Below, in pieces: positions 1 to 6,829 of a DNA stretch of 14,978 nucleotides. The notes beneath the pieces were generated by a model. That model searched no databases. It was not told the origin of the DNA and saw only the letters and a program-made list of their open reading frames with translations. Source of the DNA: Candidatus Saccharibacteria bacterium UBA2112 (lineage in GTDB: Bacteria; Patescibacteriota; Saccharimonadia; Saccharimonadales; Saccharimonadaceae). A program made the translations under genes and the position numbers. The stretch's first letter is position 1; each line of letters opens with the position of its first letter. Where the stretch lies: the NCBI GenBank assembly GCA_002331045.1, contig DCYK01000040.1, positions 1-14,978 on the forward strand. The letters are read 5' to 3'.

Positions 1-10
1 GAGAATCGTA

Positions 11-1015
11 ATGAGGCGCTTATTGCTTGGGAGGATGCAACTAAAGATATCAAACATGGTGATGATTATGTTGAGTGTAATTGTTGCAGCTTCGGGCCCT
101 GGATCGGTAGTGAACGCGCAAGCTGCGGCCGACACGCAGCGCTTTACGCAACTCAAGAGCGAAACTCTTCGCGAAATTGAGCGACGACTAGATAACTACA
201 GACAAACCCGCGAGAGTTTACGTGATGAAGTGCAGATTAGTGACGCAGTACCAAGTATCGGCACGACAAGCGGAACTGTTGATGATGAAACGAACAAAAA
301 GCTGAAGCTTGCAAGTGATTTGAAGCAAAAAGTGAACGCCTTTACAAATAACATTATTGAACAGTTACAATCATTGCAGCAGAAAACGAATGACGTGGCA
401 ACAGCTGATGAGCTGCAAGACGTAGTCAATAAGGTCAACGAGCAGTATGCTTTGGCTCAATTGATTGATGTGCAAGCGACGGTGACAAATGCCGTCGAGA
501 GTCTAACGGCAGTAGTTGACACCACCGAGCTCACGTATGATAACCTCGATAGTCAGATTAACAAAATCCGTGATTGTTTGAGTGGTAGCGGTGATAGCGC
601 AGTAGGTATTATTCGATCTGATGATGCAGTATCACTGAATGCGTCGGCACCGAGATGTAATGAGTTTAACCTCAGTAGTAATGACGTCGTCGTGTCAGCC
701 GAATCGCAAATGTCTAACATTGCAACAATGACGCTCACGATTAAATCTGTTCTCGCCTCTTCACTAGTACTGCTGGATGATCTGGTCGAACGACTCGATG
801 GGTTGCTCGCTGATCTGGATGACGAAGCCGGTAGTCTAGAGATAGTAGAAAAGTTATCGAGTATAGAAAATGTCAGTGATCGAATTGGTGAGAATAATCT
901 GACTGGACTCATGAGTTCGTTTGAGGCGATCACCTCACAGCTGGGCGTTGTGAATGGGATGTCAGCGAACGTGCAGAGCTTTATGGCGCGTTTGAGCGAA
1001 TATATTACTGCGTAG
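11..1015 (+). CDS. Secreted helical (coiled-coil-like) protein of unknown function
   Basis: The 334-residue protein begins with a basic n-region (RRLLLGRMQLK) and a hydrophobic stretch at about 16-28. A plausible signal peptidase site follows VNA or AQA (36-38), so it is probably exported. The mature part is almost entirely predicted helix rich in Q, L, E, D and V (about 40-180 and 235-330). The two cysteines, C189 and C216, flank a Ser/Gly-rich insert and could form a disulfide. I recognise no catalytic motif. From memory, similar secreted helical proteins are common in CPR genomes beside pilin genes, but this is not verified. The frame stays open to the left edge of the window, so the true start may lie upstream; ATG at 35 and 56 are alternatives. 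Its 3' end overlaps the convergent dus gene by 11 bases. Confidence 0.8.
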   Translation: MRRLLLGRMQLKISNMVMIMLSVIVAASGPGSVVNAQAAADTQRFTQLKSETLREIERRLDNYRQTRESLRDEVQISDAVPSIGTTSGTVDDETNKKLKLASDLKQKVNAFTNNIIEQLQSLQQKTNDVATADELQDVVNKVNEQYALAQLIDVQATVTNAVESLTAVVDTTELTYDNLDSQINKIRDCLSGSGDSAVGIIRSDDAVSLNASAPRCNEFNLSSNDVVVSAESQMSNIATMTLTIKSVLASSLVLLDDLVERLDGLLADLDDEAGSLEIVEKLSSIENVSDRIGENNLTGLMSSFEAITSQLGVVNGMSANVQSFMARLSEYITA

Positions 1016-1955
1016 AGATAGCCGCAATTATCGCTCTTACCTCATCGGTGCTTTTTGTATGCATCAGTTGATCACGCAGTTCTGCAGCACCTGTAAAGTC
1101 ACGAACATAGATCTTAAAGAAACGCTTTAATGTATCAAAGGGCCGTCCAGTCTGCTGATGGTATGTATCATAGAGGTCGAGTTGCAAATTGAGGAGGTCG
1201 AGCATTTCCTTGTGGCTATGATTTTTTGAGGTAGTATCGAACGCAAACGGATTGTGAAATATCCCCCGCCCAATCATGACACCGTCGACGCCATATTCGT
1301 TAACGATTTCTCTACCGTGCTGATAGTCCTGGATATCGCCATTGATCGTCAGGAGCGTCTGCGGGGCGATCTCATCACGGAGTTTTTTGATATCGTGAAT
1401 CAACTCATGGTGAGCGGGAACTTTACTCATCTCTTTCTTTGTACGTAAATGAATAGTGAGATTAACGATGTCTTGGCGTAATAGATGAGCTAGCCATTCA
1501 TGCCATTCGTCCACCTTACTATAACCTAGGCGCGTTTTGACGCTAACGGGGAGGCCGGCAGTTTTTGCGGCCGTAATAGCACTTGCGGCGAGTTCGGGCT
1601 GTCGAATTAGTGCAGAACCACCGCTCTTGATGGCGCTTTTTGCTGGGCAACCCATGTTAATGTCGATGCCATGATAGCCGAGTTGCGCGCAGTGTGCTGC
1701 TAACTGTTCCATATCACCAGGCTCGCCACCCCATATTTGGGCAACAATTGGTTGTTCGTCGTCAGTCTTGACGAGTCGTCCACCGATTGCCCTCTCGCCT
1801 GCGTGTACCCAGCCGGTCGCATTGGTAAATTCGGTAAACCATATGTCCGGTGGTGCAGCGGCCGCTACGACATGACGAAACACTACGTCAGTCACTGCCT
1901 CCATGGGAGCCAGTATAAAAAACGGTTGCGGTAAATCTGTCCAAAAATTATTCAT
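1005..1955 (-). CDS. dus: tRNA-dihydrouridine synthase (Dus family)
   Basis: FMN-dependent enzyme that reduces uridine to dihydrouridine in the D-loop of tRNA, in the cytoplasm. Counting from MNNFW, the 316-residue protein carries the family motifs in order: the FMN-binding APME at 16-19, QIWGGEPG near 74-81, and the catalytic cysteine in DINMGCPA (C103). Next come the FMN-contacting lysine in VKTRLGY (K140), HLRTKKE near 169-175 and the phosphate-binding GVMIGRGIF near 224-232. A helical C-terminal domain follows (FDTLKRFFKIYVRDFTG). Length and motifs fit a full-length bacterial DusB/Dus-type protein; the exact target position cannot be told from sequence. I chose the ATG at 1955 over the upstream ATG at 2000, because a TATAAT box lies 7 bases before it and the longer start would run through that promoter and the upstream terminator. 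Confidence 0.95.
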   Translation of the reverse strand: MNNFWTDLPQPFFILAPMEAVTDVVFRHVVAAAAPPDIWFTEFTNATGWVHAGERAIGGRLVKTDDEQPIVAQIWGGEPGDMEQLAAHCAQLGYHGIDINMGCPAKSAIKSGGSALIRQPELAASAITAAKTAGLPVSVKTRLGYSKVDEWHEWLAHLLRQDIVNLTIHLRTKKEMSKVPAHHELIHDIKKLRDEIAPQTLLTINGDIQDYQHGREIVNEYGVDGVMIGRGIFHNPFAFDTTSKNHSHKEMLDLLNLQLDLYDTYHQQTGRPFDTLKRFFKIYVRDFTGAAELRDQLMHTKSTDEVRAIIAAISTQ

Positions 1956-1962
1956 TATCTTT

Positions 1963-1968
1963 ATTATA
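1963..1968 (-). promoter_or_regulatory. -10 box (TATAAT) of dus, leaderless type
   Basis: On the minus strand a perfect TATAAT is followed by AAAGATA and then the ATG at 1955. The transcription start should therefore fall on or one base before the start codon. No -35 is recognisable, because the tRNA-operon terminator hairpin occupies that position. Read-through from the tRNA operon could also contribute to dus expression. Confidence 0.65.
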
Positions 1969-1978
1969 CGGTGAAAGG

Positions 1979-2005
1979 AAAAAGTCCGCTGCATGTGCAA
2001 CGGAC
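1979..2005 (-). terminator. Intrinsic terminator of the tRNA operon
   Basis: On the minus strand a hairpin has outer arms GTCCG/CGGAC (2001-2005 with 1984-1988), one mismatch, then inner arms TGCA/TGCA. It is followed at once by TTTTTCCTTT (1983-1974). This is a classic rho-independent layout. It ends the Gly-Pro-Val tRNA transcript just before the dus promoter. Confidence 0.75.
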
Positions 2006-2012
2006 GTTGGAC

Positions 2013-2116
2013 GGGCGGGTACGCGCCAGGAATACCAAAAAGGTAACTGGCGCGTCCCGCCCTAGGAGGGGCTGGCCGAGTCCGCCTCCCTCGCTCATTG
2101 CGTCCGACATCGTCGG
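2013..2116 (-). other. Structured, GC-rich trailer between tRNA-Val and the terminator
   Basis: No gene was recognised here. Three inverted repeats lie in tandem. The first pairs 2013-2028 with 2048-2062 (7 + 8 bp, one bulged T) and has an inner TACC/GGTA hairpin with an A5 loop. The second pairs GGAGG 2065-2069 with CCTCC 2085-2089. The third pairs CCGAC 2104-2108 with GTCGG 2112-2116 over a 3-base loop. The stretch should be transcribed as the 3' trailer of the tRNA operon. It may be a processing signal or a small RNA; SRP RNA hallmarks were looked for and not seen. Confidence 0.45.
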
Positions 2117-2142
2117 CCGCTGGAGCAAACTCATGAAAGTTG

Positions 2143-2216
2143 TGGACCCAACAGGGATCGAACCTGCGACCTCTCCCTTTGTAAGAGGGAACACTCTACC
2201 GCTGAGCTATGGGTCC
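2143..2216 (-). tRNA. tRNA-Val (anticodon TAC)
   Basis: The cloverleaf reads on the minus strand. The acceptor stem GGACCCA/TGGGTCC is perfect at 7 bp, the D-arm is GCTC-AGCGGTA-GAGT, and the anticodon loop CTTACAA gives UAC (Val). The T-arm is GCAGG-TTCGATC-CCTGT and the discriminator is A. CCA is not encoded. Two bases rather than one separate the D-stem from the TCCCT/AGGGA anticodon stem, and the variable region is one base longer than usual. An extra T·G pair may lengthen the anticodon stem. Confidence 0.9.
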
Positions 2217-2219
2217 GGG

Positions 2220-2353
2220 GGCGGAGTGGTGCGGGCCACAGTCTGGACCCGCTACCACTCCGCCGTGCGGAGGATGACAAAATGTAGGCCGCAGTACATC
2301 CTGTCTTCGAGTGTCCGGCACCACTCGCCTCACGCGCGCAGGCGGTTGCCCGC
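2220..2353 (-). other. Hairpin-rich spacer between tRNA-Pro and tRNA-Val
   Basis: The 152-base gap between the two tRNAs holds no recognised gene but several inverted repeats. The strongest has 11-bp perfect arms (GGCGGAGTGGT at 2220-2230 with ACCACTCCGCC at 2254-2264) and inner GCGGG/CCCGC arms, about 19 bp with small bulges. Others pair ATGTA 2282-2286 with TACAT 2295-2299, and CGAGTG 2308-2313 with CACTCG 2322-2327. On the minus strand GCGG-GCAA-CCGC (2353-2342) forms a GNRA tetraloop. None has a T-tract in the direction of transcription, so they are not simple terminators. Confidence 0.45.
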
Positions 2354-2368
2354 TAGGTATTGCAAACG

Positions 2369-2440
2369 TACCGATGACAGGAATCGAACCTGTGACCTTT
2401 GCGCCCCCAGCGCAACGCTCTACCACTGAGCTACACCGGC
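2369..2440 (-). tRNA. tRNA-Pro (anticodon GGG)
   Basis: A 72-base cloverleaf on the minus strand. The acceptor stem is GCCGGTG/CATCGGT, the D-arm GCTC-AGTGGTA-GAGC, and the anticodon arm TTGCG-CTGGGGG-CGCAA gives GGG with G37. The T-arm is ACAGG-TTCGATT-CCTGT and the discriminator is A. CCA is not encoded. The first acceptor pair is G1·U72, whereas bacterial proline tRNAs usually have C1-G72, a prolyl-tRNA synthetase identity element in E. coli. It starts only four bases after the glycine tRNA ends. Confidence 0.9.
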
Positions 2441-2444
2441 TTTG

Positions 2445-2518
2445 AGCGGACAGCGGGACTCGAACCCGTAACCTCCTGGGGGGCGCCCAGGTGCTCTACC
2501 GATTGGAGCTATATCCGC
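2445..2518 (-). tRNA. tRNA-Gly (anticodon GCC) with C33
   Basis: On the minus strand the acceptor stem is GCGGATA/TGTCCGC and the D-arm is GCTC-CAATCGGTA-GAGC. The anticodon arm CCTGG-GCGCCCC-CCAGG has a 7-base loop giving GCC. The T-arm is around TTCGAGT and the discriminator is U. G1-C72, C2-G71, U73, C35 and C36 match the known bacterial glycine identity set. Three oddities stand out: position 33 is C instead of the near-universal U, position 14 reads C, and the T-stem opens with an A-C mismatch. CCA is not encoded. It is the first tRNA of the operon. Confidence 0.82.
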
Positions 2519-2560
2519 TTTGCCAACTTTCATGAAAAACACTTAATGTTCGACAGGAAA

Positions 2561-2612
2561 GTATGCGGCGGGCATGAAAAGAATGGCTCTTCTCGCCATC
2601 CCCGCCACATAC
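2561..2612 (-). other. Hairpin in the leader of the tRNA operon
   Basis: The paired segments are GTATG 2561-2565 with CATAC 2608-2612, GGCGGG 2567-2572 with CCCGCC 2601-2606, and ATGGC 2583-2587 with GCCAT 2595-2599. It lies in the roughly 105-base leader between the predicted transcription start (about 2625) and tRNA-Gly. A role in 5' processing is possible but not shown. Confidence 0.5.
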
Positions 2613-2631
2613 ACATCTGTACTAGCAAATT

Positions 2632-2660
2632 ATTATAGTTATTCGTGGACAGCGTGTCAA
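2632..2660 (-). promoter_or_regulatory. Consensus promoter of the tRNA-Gly-Pro-Val operon
   Basis: On the minus strand TTGACA (2660-2655), exactly 17 bases, and TATAAT (2637-2632) give a full sigma-70-type consensus, as expected for stable RNA. The -35 begins directly after the stop codon of the helicase-nuclease gene, so helicase transcripts may also run into the tRNAs. Confidence 0.88.
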
Positions 2661-5600
2661 CTATATTTTTCCTGAAAGCAAGTCGTTTTCGAATTGTATG
2701 ATACCATTGATTGTTTTTTCATACTGTGATGTGTCGGGAAACGACAACTCTTGGATATGCTGCCATACTCTTTGCGTCAGTTGCGTGAAGCGTTCGAGCT
2801 CATCATTTGTCACGTCGGTTAAGGACAGGTCGACGATTGTATTTGTATCGTCAGGTTCAACAAAGCGTAAGATACCGTGAGTAACGGTGTAGCTGTGCCA
2901 ATCGCGGGAATGTTCGACGAGTAACTTATAGAATAGCAATTGTTGACGGTACTTGTGAGCTTTGATCTTCTTGTAGGTATCACCTTTATCCCAGGCGTGC
3001 AGTGCGCTGCCGGTTTTGTAGTCAATCACCTGAATGGTCTTGGTGTCACGGTCAAGCTCAACAACATCTAATTTTCCAGTCAGACGAGCGTTGCCAATGA
3101 TTGTATTTTGCTGCGAAAAATCTAGTTCGGATAACTGCGTTGCCGAGAAGCTCTGGTATCGCTCACGTAGGAAGACGCTTAGGGCGTCGCATCCTTGCTG
3201 TAGGTAGTGGCGTCGTTCGTCCTCGGTAAAGACCATTCGATCTAGTTGTCGTTCAAATTCTTGCAGAATATCCTCCTCGGGCTGTAGTGATCCGGTGGCA
3301 CGCAAGTGATTATGCGCCCGTTGCAGGGCTGCATGAATTGCTGTGCCGTAATTTGCCGCTGGGCTAGATGTGTTCGGAAATCGCAGTAGCGTATTGAGCA
3401 AAAACTGTCGTGGGCCGCATCCGACGATATCAATGAAGTTATTGACATGAGTGGCGCTAAGCTTGTAGCGCGCAAGAACTGGTGCGAGGTATTCACGCAT
3501 GTTCATCGATGGAATATCGATGAGCGGTGCGTACCACAGGTGTTCAGCCGCGGTATGATCAGTCTTGGTTGTTTTTTCAGTAGTTTTATCAACGAGCGTG
3601 AGTGAATTATTAACGAGGAATGCAGCTAACAAAACTTCTTTTGCCGTATCATTCTCGTTGGCATAGGTAATATGGAGATGATGACGTGCGCGTGTCATGG
3701 CAACGTAGAATAGTCGGAGACGTTCGTCGTAATCGCCATTATTTTGGCGTAAGCGTAGGTGTGGCGGGAATGTGATATCTGATGCTTTCATCCGAACCTT
3801 TTCGCCCCACATCGTGTCCGTGGCGTTAATGATAAAGACATGATCGAACTCCAGGCCTTTTGAACCGTGGGCAGTCAGTAGCTGTACAGCATTTTCATCT
3901 TCGCCAACATGACGCAGACTGGTGATATGAATGTTTGAAGCGCGGCAATCATCAATAAACTGCAAGAAGTCACCGAGCTTTGGTGTATTCAAGTCGACAG
4001 AGTGTTCACGCAGGCGTCGACGGATAGCAGATAAATTCTCGAGATGCATGGTATAAGCCGAGGTATCACGGTCTATTTCTTCCTGACCGAAGTAATGCTC
4101 TTTCAGGGGTGAGGTGATGTCTTCAGCCATTTCATTACCGATGAGGACATCAATAATACGTTCCAAAGGTAAAAACGTGGCCTGTTTGGCTGCGGCTGTG
4201 AGCCATCTAAAGATATGCTGCGTTTCAGGCATTGCTTCAAGTATCTCTAGCCAGTGACGGCGATCTTTATGGGCGGCAAGGCTCACTCTCCAGAGTACAG
4301 TCGGATCAATCTTCCATGCGGGATGTGCAATAAGTTCTGGCAAGAGTGCATTGGCTCGATCATGATCACCAACACTCAGCGCTTGTACAACTGTCCCCAT
4401 TAGGAGTAGGTACGTGACTGCTTCGTCATCAAGGACATTGTCTCGCCGGTCGTAACTGATAGGGATATTGGCTTTTGCCATGTAGCTGAGTAATTTCACA
4501 AGATCAGCGTGCTTACGGCCGATGATCGCGATAGCACTCGGGGACACCCCTTTCTTTAGCAGTGAGGCGATTGATGATACGATCCACTGTCGTTCGGCAT
4601 GCGGCGTGGCAAACGCGACAAGTTCGGTTGTGCTGCGTGGTGGCTCGTTTTGTGCGGCGAGTGTTTTATCAAGTTGTTCAATGTGCGCTTCTAATCGGCC
4701 TTCTCCTTGTAAGATTACCTCACGAGCAGAATTGAGGATTGTCTGCGAACTACGGTAGTTGTCGGTGAGTGGGATCAGCGTTGCATTGGGGAACGAATCC
4801 ATAAAATTGATAATGTTCCCTACCTCGGCTCCTTGAAAACCGTAGATTGCCTGATCGTCATCACCAACGACAAGAATGTTTGGTTTGCCTTCGACGACTG
4901 GATTATTTGTCAGATTATGCAGGATGCGCATCTGGGCCATGTTGGTATCCTGGAACTCATCAACCATGATGTAGTGATACTTCTCTTGCAACTCATAGCG
5001 CAATTCGTCATTAACTTCAATGGCGTGGATAGTTTGCATGATCATATCATCATAGTCGAGGAGCTCGGCTTTGGTCATAATCTGAAGGTAAAGACTATAG
5101 ATTGCATTGAGTTCACGGAGTTTGGGAAGATTTTTTTGCACCTTAAGAATAGGGTTTTTGTGCGCATCGGTGCTCATCCACTCTTTTTTCCATGCGGTGA
5201 GAGGAGGTGTTACTCTATCATGTTGTTCGGCAGCTTGTACGGCATGGCGTAAGCTGCCGGCGAGTACGCTCTTGAGGGGGGTAATGCCGGCGATGGGTGT
5301 TGGTTCGTCAATCGCTTCGATAGCCGGAATGATCGCTGCGAGATGATCTTTTGTTGCTTTACTGACACGCTGCGTAAATATGCTGCCTATTTTTGCGCCA
5401 GCAATATCGATAGTTGCTTGCGTATTGTCGAGTAGTTGCCGAAATTCTTCATCAGTGAGACCAGCACGCTTCAGATCCGAGATTGCTGTTAAGATGTCGC
5501 CAATTGTTGTATATTGACCGTTCATTTGGCTTCGTAATGGACTATTGTAATCGCGAGAGTCGAGGATCTCGGTGATAATACGATGCCTTGCCAGGTCGTC

Positions 5601-5942
5601 CGCTAGGCGAAAGTTCGCACCACCGTAAAAGAATTCTCGGTGCTTATTCATGATCTCCGAGCCGAAAGCATGAAACGTAAAAATCGATACATTATAGGCA
5701 TCGCGACCAATGATGCTTGTGAGGCGTTTCTGCATTGCGATTGATCCGGCATCGGTAAATGTGAGACACAAGATATTTTCTGGTTGTGTGTCTGTCTTTT
5801 TGAGTATATTCGCTACCCGCATGCTCAGTAGCTCGGTTTTGCCTGTGCCTGGACCGGCAACGACCATGACTGGTCCATCAATTGTGTCAACGGCCAGTCG
5901 TTGTGTCGGGTTAAGTTTTTTGTAGCGTTTAGTAAAATCCAC
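2661..5942 (-). CDS. UvrD-family ATP-dependent helicase fused to a RecB-like PD-(D/E)XK nuclease
   Basis: A 1093-residue SF1A DNA helicase, probably in recombinational repair and end resection like AddA/AddB or AdnB. Helicase motifs in order: the Q-motif region LNPTQRLAV (10-18), Walker A AGPGTGKT (29-36), FTDAG (62-66), motif II VDEFQDTN (327-334), motif III GDDDQAIYGFQGA (360-372), NYRSS (395-399), motif V TAHGSKGLEFDHVF (690-703) and motif VI LFYVAMTRAR (744-753). The C-terminal nuclease has H870 (GTAIHAAL), D959 (GKLDVVE), D974 and K976 (VIDYKTG) and a QLLFYKLL helix near 1001, so both activities look intact. The four cysteines are scattered, so the Fe-S cluster of AddB-type nucleases appears absent. 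The start is GTG at 5942, 8 bases after a TATAAT. No partner subunit lies nearby. Confidence 0.93.
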   Translation of the reverse strand: MDFTKRYKKLNPTQRLAVDTIDGPVMVVAGPGTGKTELLSMRVANILKKTDTQPENILCLTFTDAGSIAMQKRLTSIIGRDAYNVSIFTFHAFGSEIMNKHREFFYGGANFRLADDLARHRIITEILDSRDYNSPLRSQMNGQYTTIGDILTAISDLKRAGLTDEEFRQLLDNTQATIDIAGAKIGSIFTQRVSKATKDHLAAIIPAIEAIDEPTPIAGITPLKSVLAGSLRHAVQAAEQHDRVTPPLTAWKKEWMSTDAHKNPILKVQKNLPKLRELNAIYSLYLQIMTKAELLDYDDMIMQTIHAIEVNDELRYELQEKYHYIMVDEFQDTNMAQMRILHNLTNNPVVEGKPNILVVGDDDQAIYGFQGAEVGNIINFMDSFPNATLIPLTDNYRSSQTILNSAREVILQGEGRLEAHIEQLDKTLAAQNEPPRSTTELVAFATPHAERQWIVSSIASLLKKGVSPSAIAIIGRKHADLVKLLSYMAKANIPISYDRRDNVLDDEAVTYLLLMGTVVQALSVGDHDRANALLPELIAHPAWKIDPTVLWRVSLAAHKDRRHWLEILEAMPETQHIFRWLTAAAKQATFLPLERIIDVLIGNEMAEDITSPLKEHYFGQEEIDRDTSAYTMHLENLSAIRRRLREHSVDLNTPKLGDFLQFIDDCRASNIHITSLRHVGEDENAVQLLTAHGSKGLEFDHVFIINATDTMWGEKVRMKASDITFPPHLRLRQNNGDYDERLRLFYVAMTRARHHLHITYANENDTAKEVLLAAFLVNNSLTLVDKTTEKTTKTDHTAAEHLWYAPLIDIPSMNMREYLAPVLARYKLSATHVNNFIDIVGCGPRQFLLNTLLRFPNTSSPAANYGTAIHAALQRAHNHLRATGSLQPEEDILQEFERQLDRMVFTEDERRHYLQQGCDALSVFLRERYQSFSATQLSELDFSQQNTIIGNARLTGKLDVVELDRDTKTIQVIDYKTGSALHAWDKGDTYKKIKAHKYRQQLLFYKLLVEHSRDWHSYTVTHGILRFVEPDDTNTIVDLSLTDVTNDELERFTQLTQRVWQHIQELSFPDTSQYEKTINGIIQFENDLLSGKI

Positions 5943-5950
5943 TGTGTCTT

Positions 5951-5956
5951 ATTATA
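5951..5956 (-). promoter_or_regulatory. Proximal -10 box of the helicase-nuclease gene, leaderless type
   Basis: Minus-strand TATAAT is followed by AAGACACA and then the GTG start at 5942. The predicted transcript begins at or next to the start codon. No good -35 is visible at 17 bases. Confidence 0.6.
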
Positions 5957-6005
5957 GCGCACGGTATTCTGAATGAAGGTATGATTGGGTGTACAGAGAG
6001 GCGAA

Positions 6006-6034
6006 ATTATAGCATAATTTATGTACTCTGTCTA
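6006..6034 (-). promoter_or_regulatory. Distal promoter of the helicase-nuclease gene
   Basis: On the minus strand TAGACA (6034-6029), 17 bases, then TATAAT (6011-6006) with an extended TGC before it. The predicted start near 5999 gives a leader of about 57 bases, so the gene may make both leadered and leaderless mRNAs. The site overlaps the divergent promoter of the plus-strand gene at 6060. Confidence 0.65.
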
Positions 6035-6041
6035 CGTACTG

Positions 6042-6050
6042 TGCTATACT
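6042..6050 (+). promoter_or_regulatory. Extended -10 (TGCTATACT) of the gene at 6060
   Basis: TGC precedes TATACT, which lies 9 bases before the ATG at 6060. That predicts a leaderless or nearly leaderless transcript. The -35 position (6022-6027) is poor, consistent with an extended -10 promoter. Confidence 0.65.
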
Positions 6051-6059
6051 CTTTGCAAC

Positions 6060-6548
6060 ATGAATGACAGTATCTATGACGATATGGCGCTTGAGCAAAT
6101 GGCGAAGAAACAGTTTGGCATGGACATTGATGTCGACAAAGTGATTGTCCGGCGTGTTCCTGTGAGTCGTACAGCGCGAGCAACCGTTTTCTTGACAACA
6201 AAAAAGCAATTGCTTTGTTGTATTGTTGCCCAGTCAAACTTATCCCTCGGAGATGTCAAGAAAATGGTGACACGCATGGGTCTTCGAGCAGAACTATATA
6301 TCCCTCCAAAGAACCAACCCGACTATTTTGATGCGATTGGCCGCGAACATTTTCGCAAGGTCTTCCCCGGACTTGGACCTGTTTCGGCTAATGATTTAAC
6401 CTACTATCGAACCCTTGCCCCGTATAATCCGGCACTTGTACTGATACAAGAGATCCCGCAAGGTGAAATTCGCCAGTTTGATACCGATGCGCATGGTCAA
6501 TGGCGTACGGCAGCCAAATTCGCTTATCGTCGGATCAAGACGAGCTAA
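6060..6548 (+). CDS. Small cytoplasmic protein of unknown function
   Basis: A 162-residue protein with no signal peptide or membrane segment. I do not recognise the family. The N-terminal 20 residues are acidic (NDSIYDD). The middle is basic with alternating hydrophobics (VDKVIVRRVPVSRTARATVFL), resembling beta strands. The C-terminal half has aromatic and proline motifs (YIPPKNQPDYFDAIGREHF, PGLGPVSANDLTYYR, QGEIRQFD) and ends in a basic helix. C53 and C54 are adjacent. The ATG at 6060 was chosen over 6021, because 6021 lies upstream of the extended -10 box and has no ribosome binding site. Its stop overlaps the convergent pilin-like gene by 4 bases. Confidence 0.8.
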   Translation: MNDSIYDDMALEQMAKKQFGMDIDVDKVIVRRVPVSRTARATVFLTTKKQLLCCIVAQSNLSLGDVKKMVTRMGLRAELYIPPKNQPDYFDAIGREHFRKVFPGLGPVSANDLTYYRTLAPYNPALVLIQEIPQGEIRQFDTDAHGQWRTAAKFAYRRIKTS

Positions 6549-6829
6549 GATTCGAACTCTTTTGTGGCGCTATCGTATGATGCGCCGTCAGACTCATCCT
6601 CGATAGAGATATCGTCTAATGCTTTAATTGCACTATCAATATCCTCGCTAGACTCAACAACGACTGGTTCTGCTTCTTCTTGCTGCTGTGTGGTATTTGA
6701 TGAGGTTACTGACTCATCGTCAGGTGCAATAAAGTTTGTATATGCTAAATAGCTAACCAGTCCGACAATTGCGATAACGACAAGAACTAAAATACCCTCG
6801 ATGAGAGAAAAACCCTTATTTTGTTTCAT
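6545..6829 (-). CDS. Small type IV pilin-like (prepilin) protein
   Basis: A 94-residue protein with a class III prepilin leader: KG|FSLIEGILVLVVIAIVG, with predicted cleavage after G6, F7 as mature residue 1 and E11 as the conserved Glu5. A hydrophobic helix runs to about 30. The rest is short, acidic and rich in S, E, D and Q, with no cysteine pair or room for a pilin beta-sheet head. It is thus a minor pilin-like or pseudopilin-like protein rather than a typical major pilin. It should need a prepilin peptidase and a pilus assembly platform, neither of which is in this window. Its ATG overlaps the stop of the upstream secreted protein (TAATG), so the pair is probably translationally coupled. 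Confidence 0.87.
   Translation of the reverse strand: MKQNKGFSLIEGILVLVVIAIVGLVSYLAYTNFIAPDDESVTSSNTTQQQEEAEPVVVESSEDIDSAIKALDDISIEDESDGASYDSATKEFES

Noticed and set aside
2006..2142. Possible SRP (4.5S) or RNase P RNA in the tRNA trailer
   Set aside because: The conserved SRP helix 8 sequence and the RNase P core motifs were looked for on both strands and not found, and the stretch is too short for RNase P RNA.
2445..2518. A reassigned-code tRNA (UGA as glycine, known in some other CPR groups)
   Set aside because: The anticodon reads GCC, not UCA, and the hydrolase gene ends in TGA next to the window edge with no in-frame TGA inside the other genes, consistent with the standard code.
1971..2638. 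Open frames across the tRNA cluster on both strands
   Set aside because: They run through three clear tRNA genes and the terminator and have no protein-like composition or start signal.
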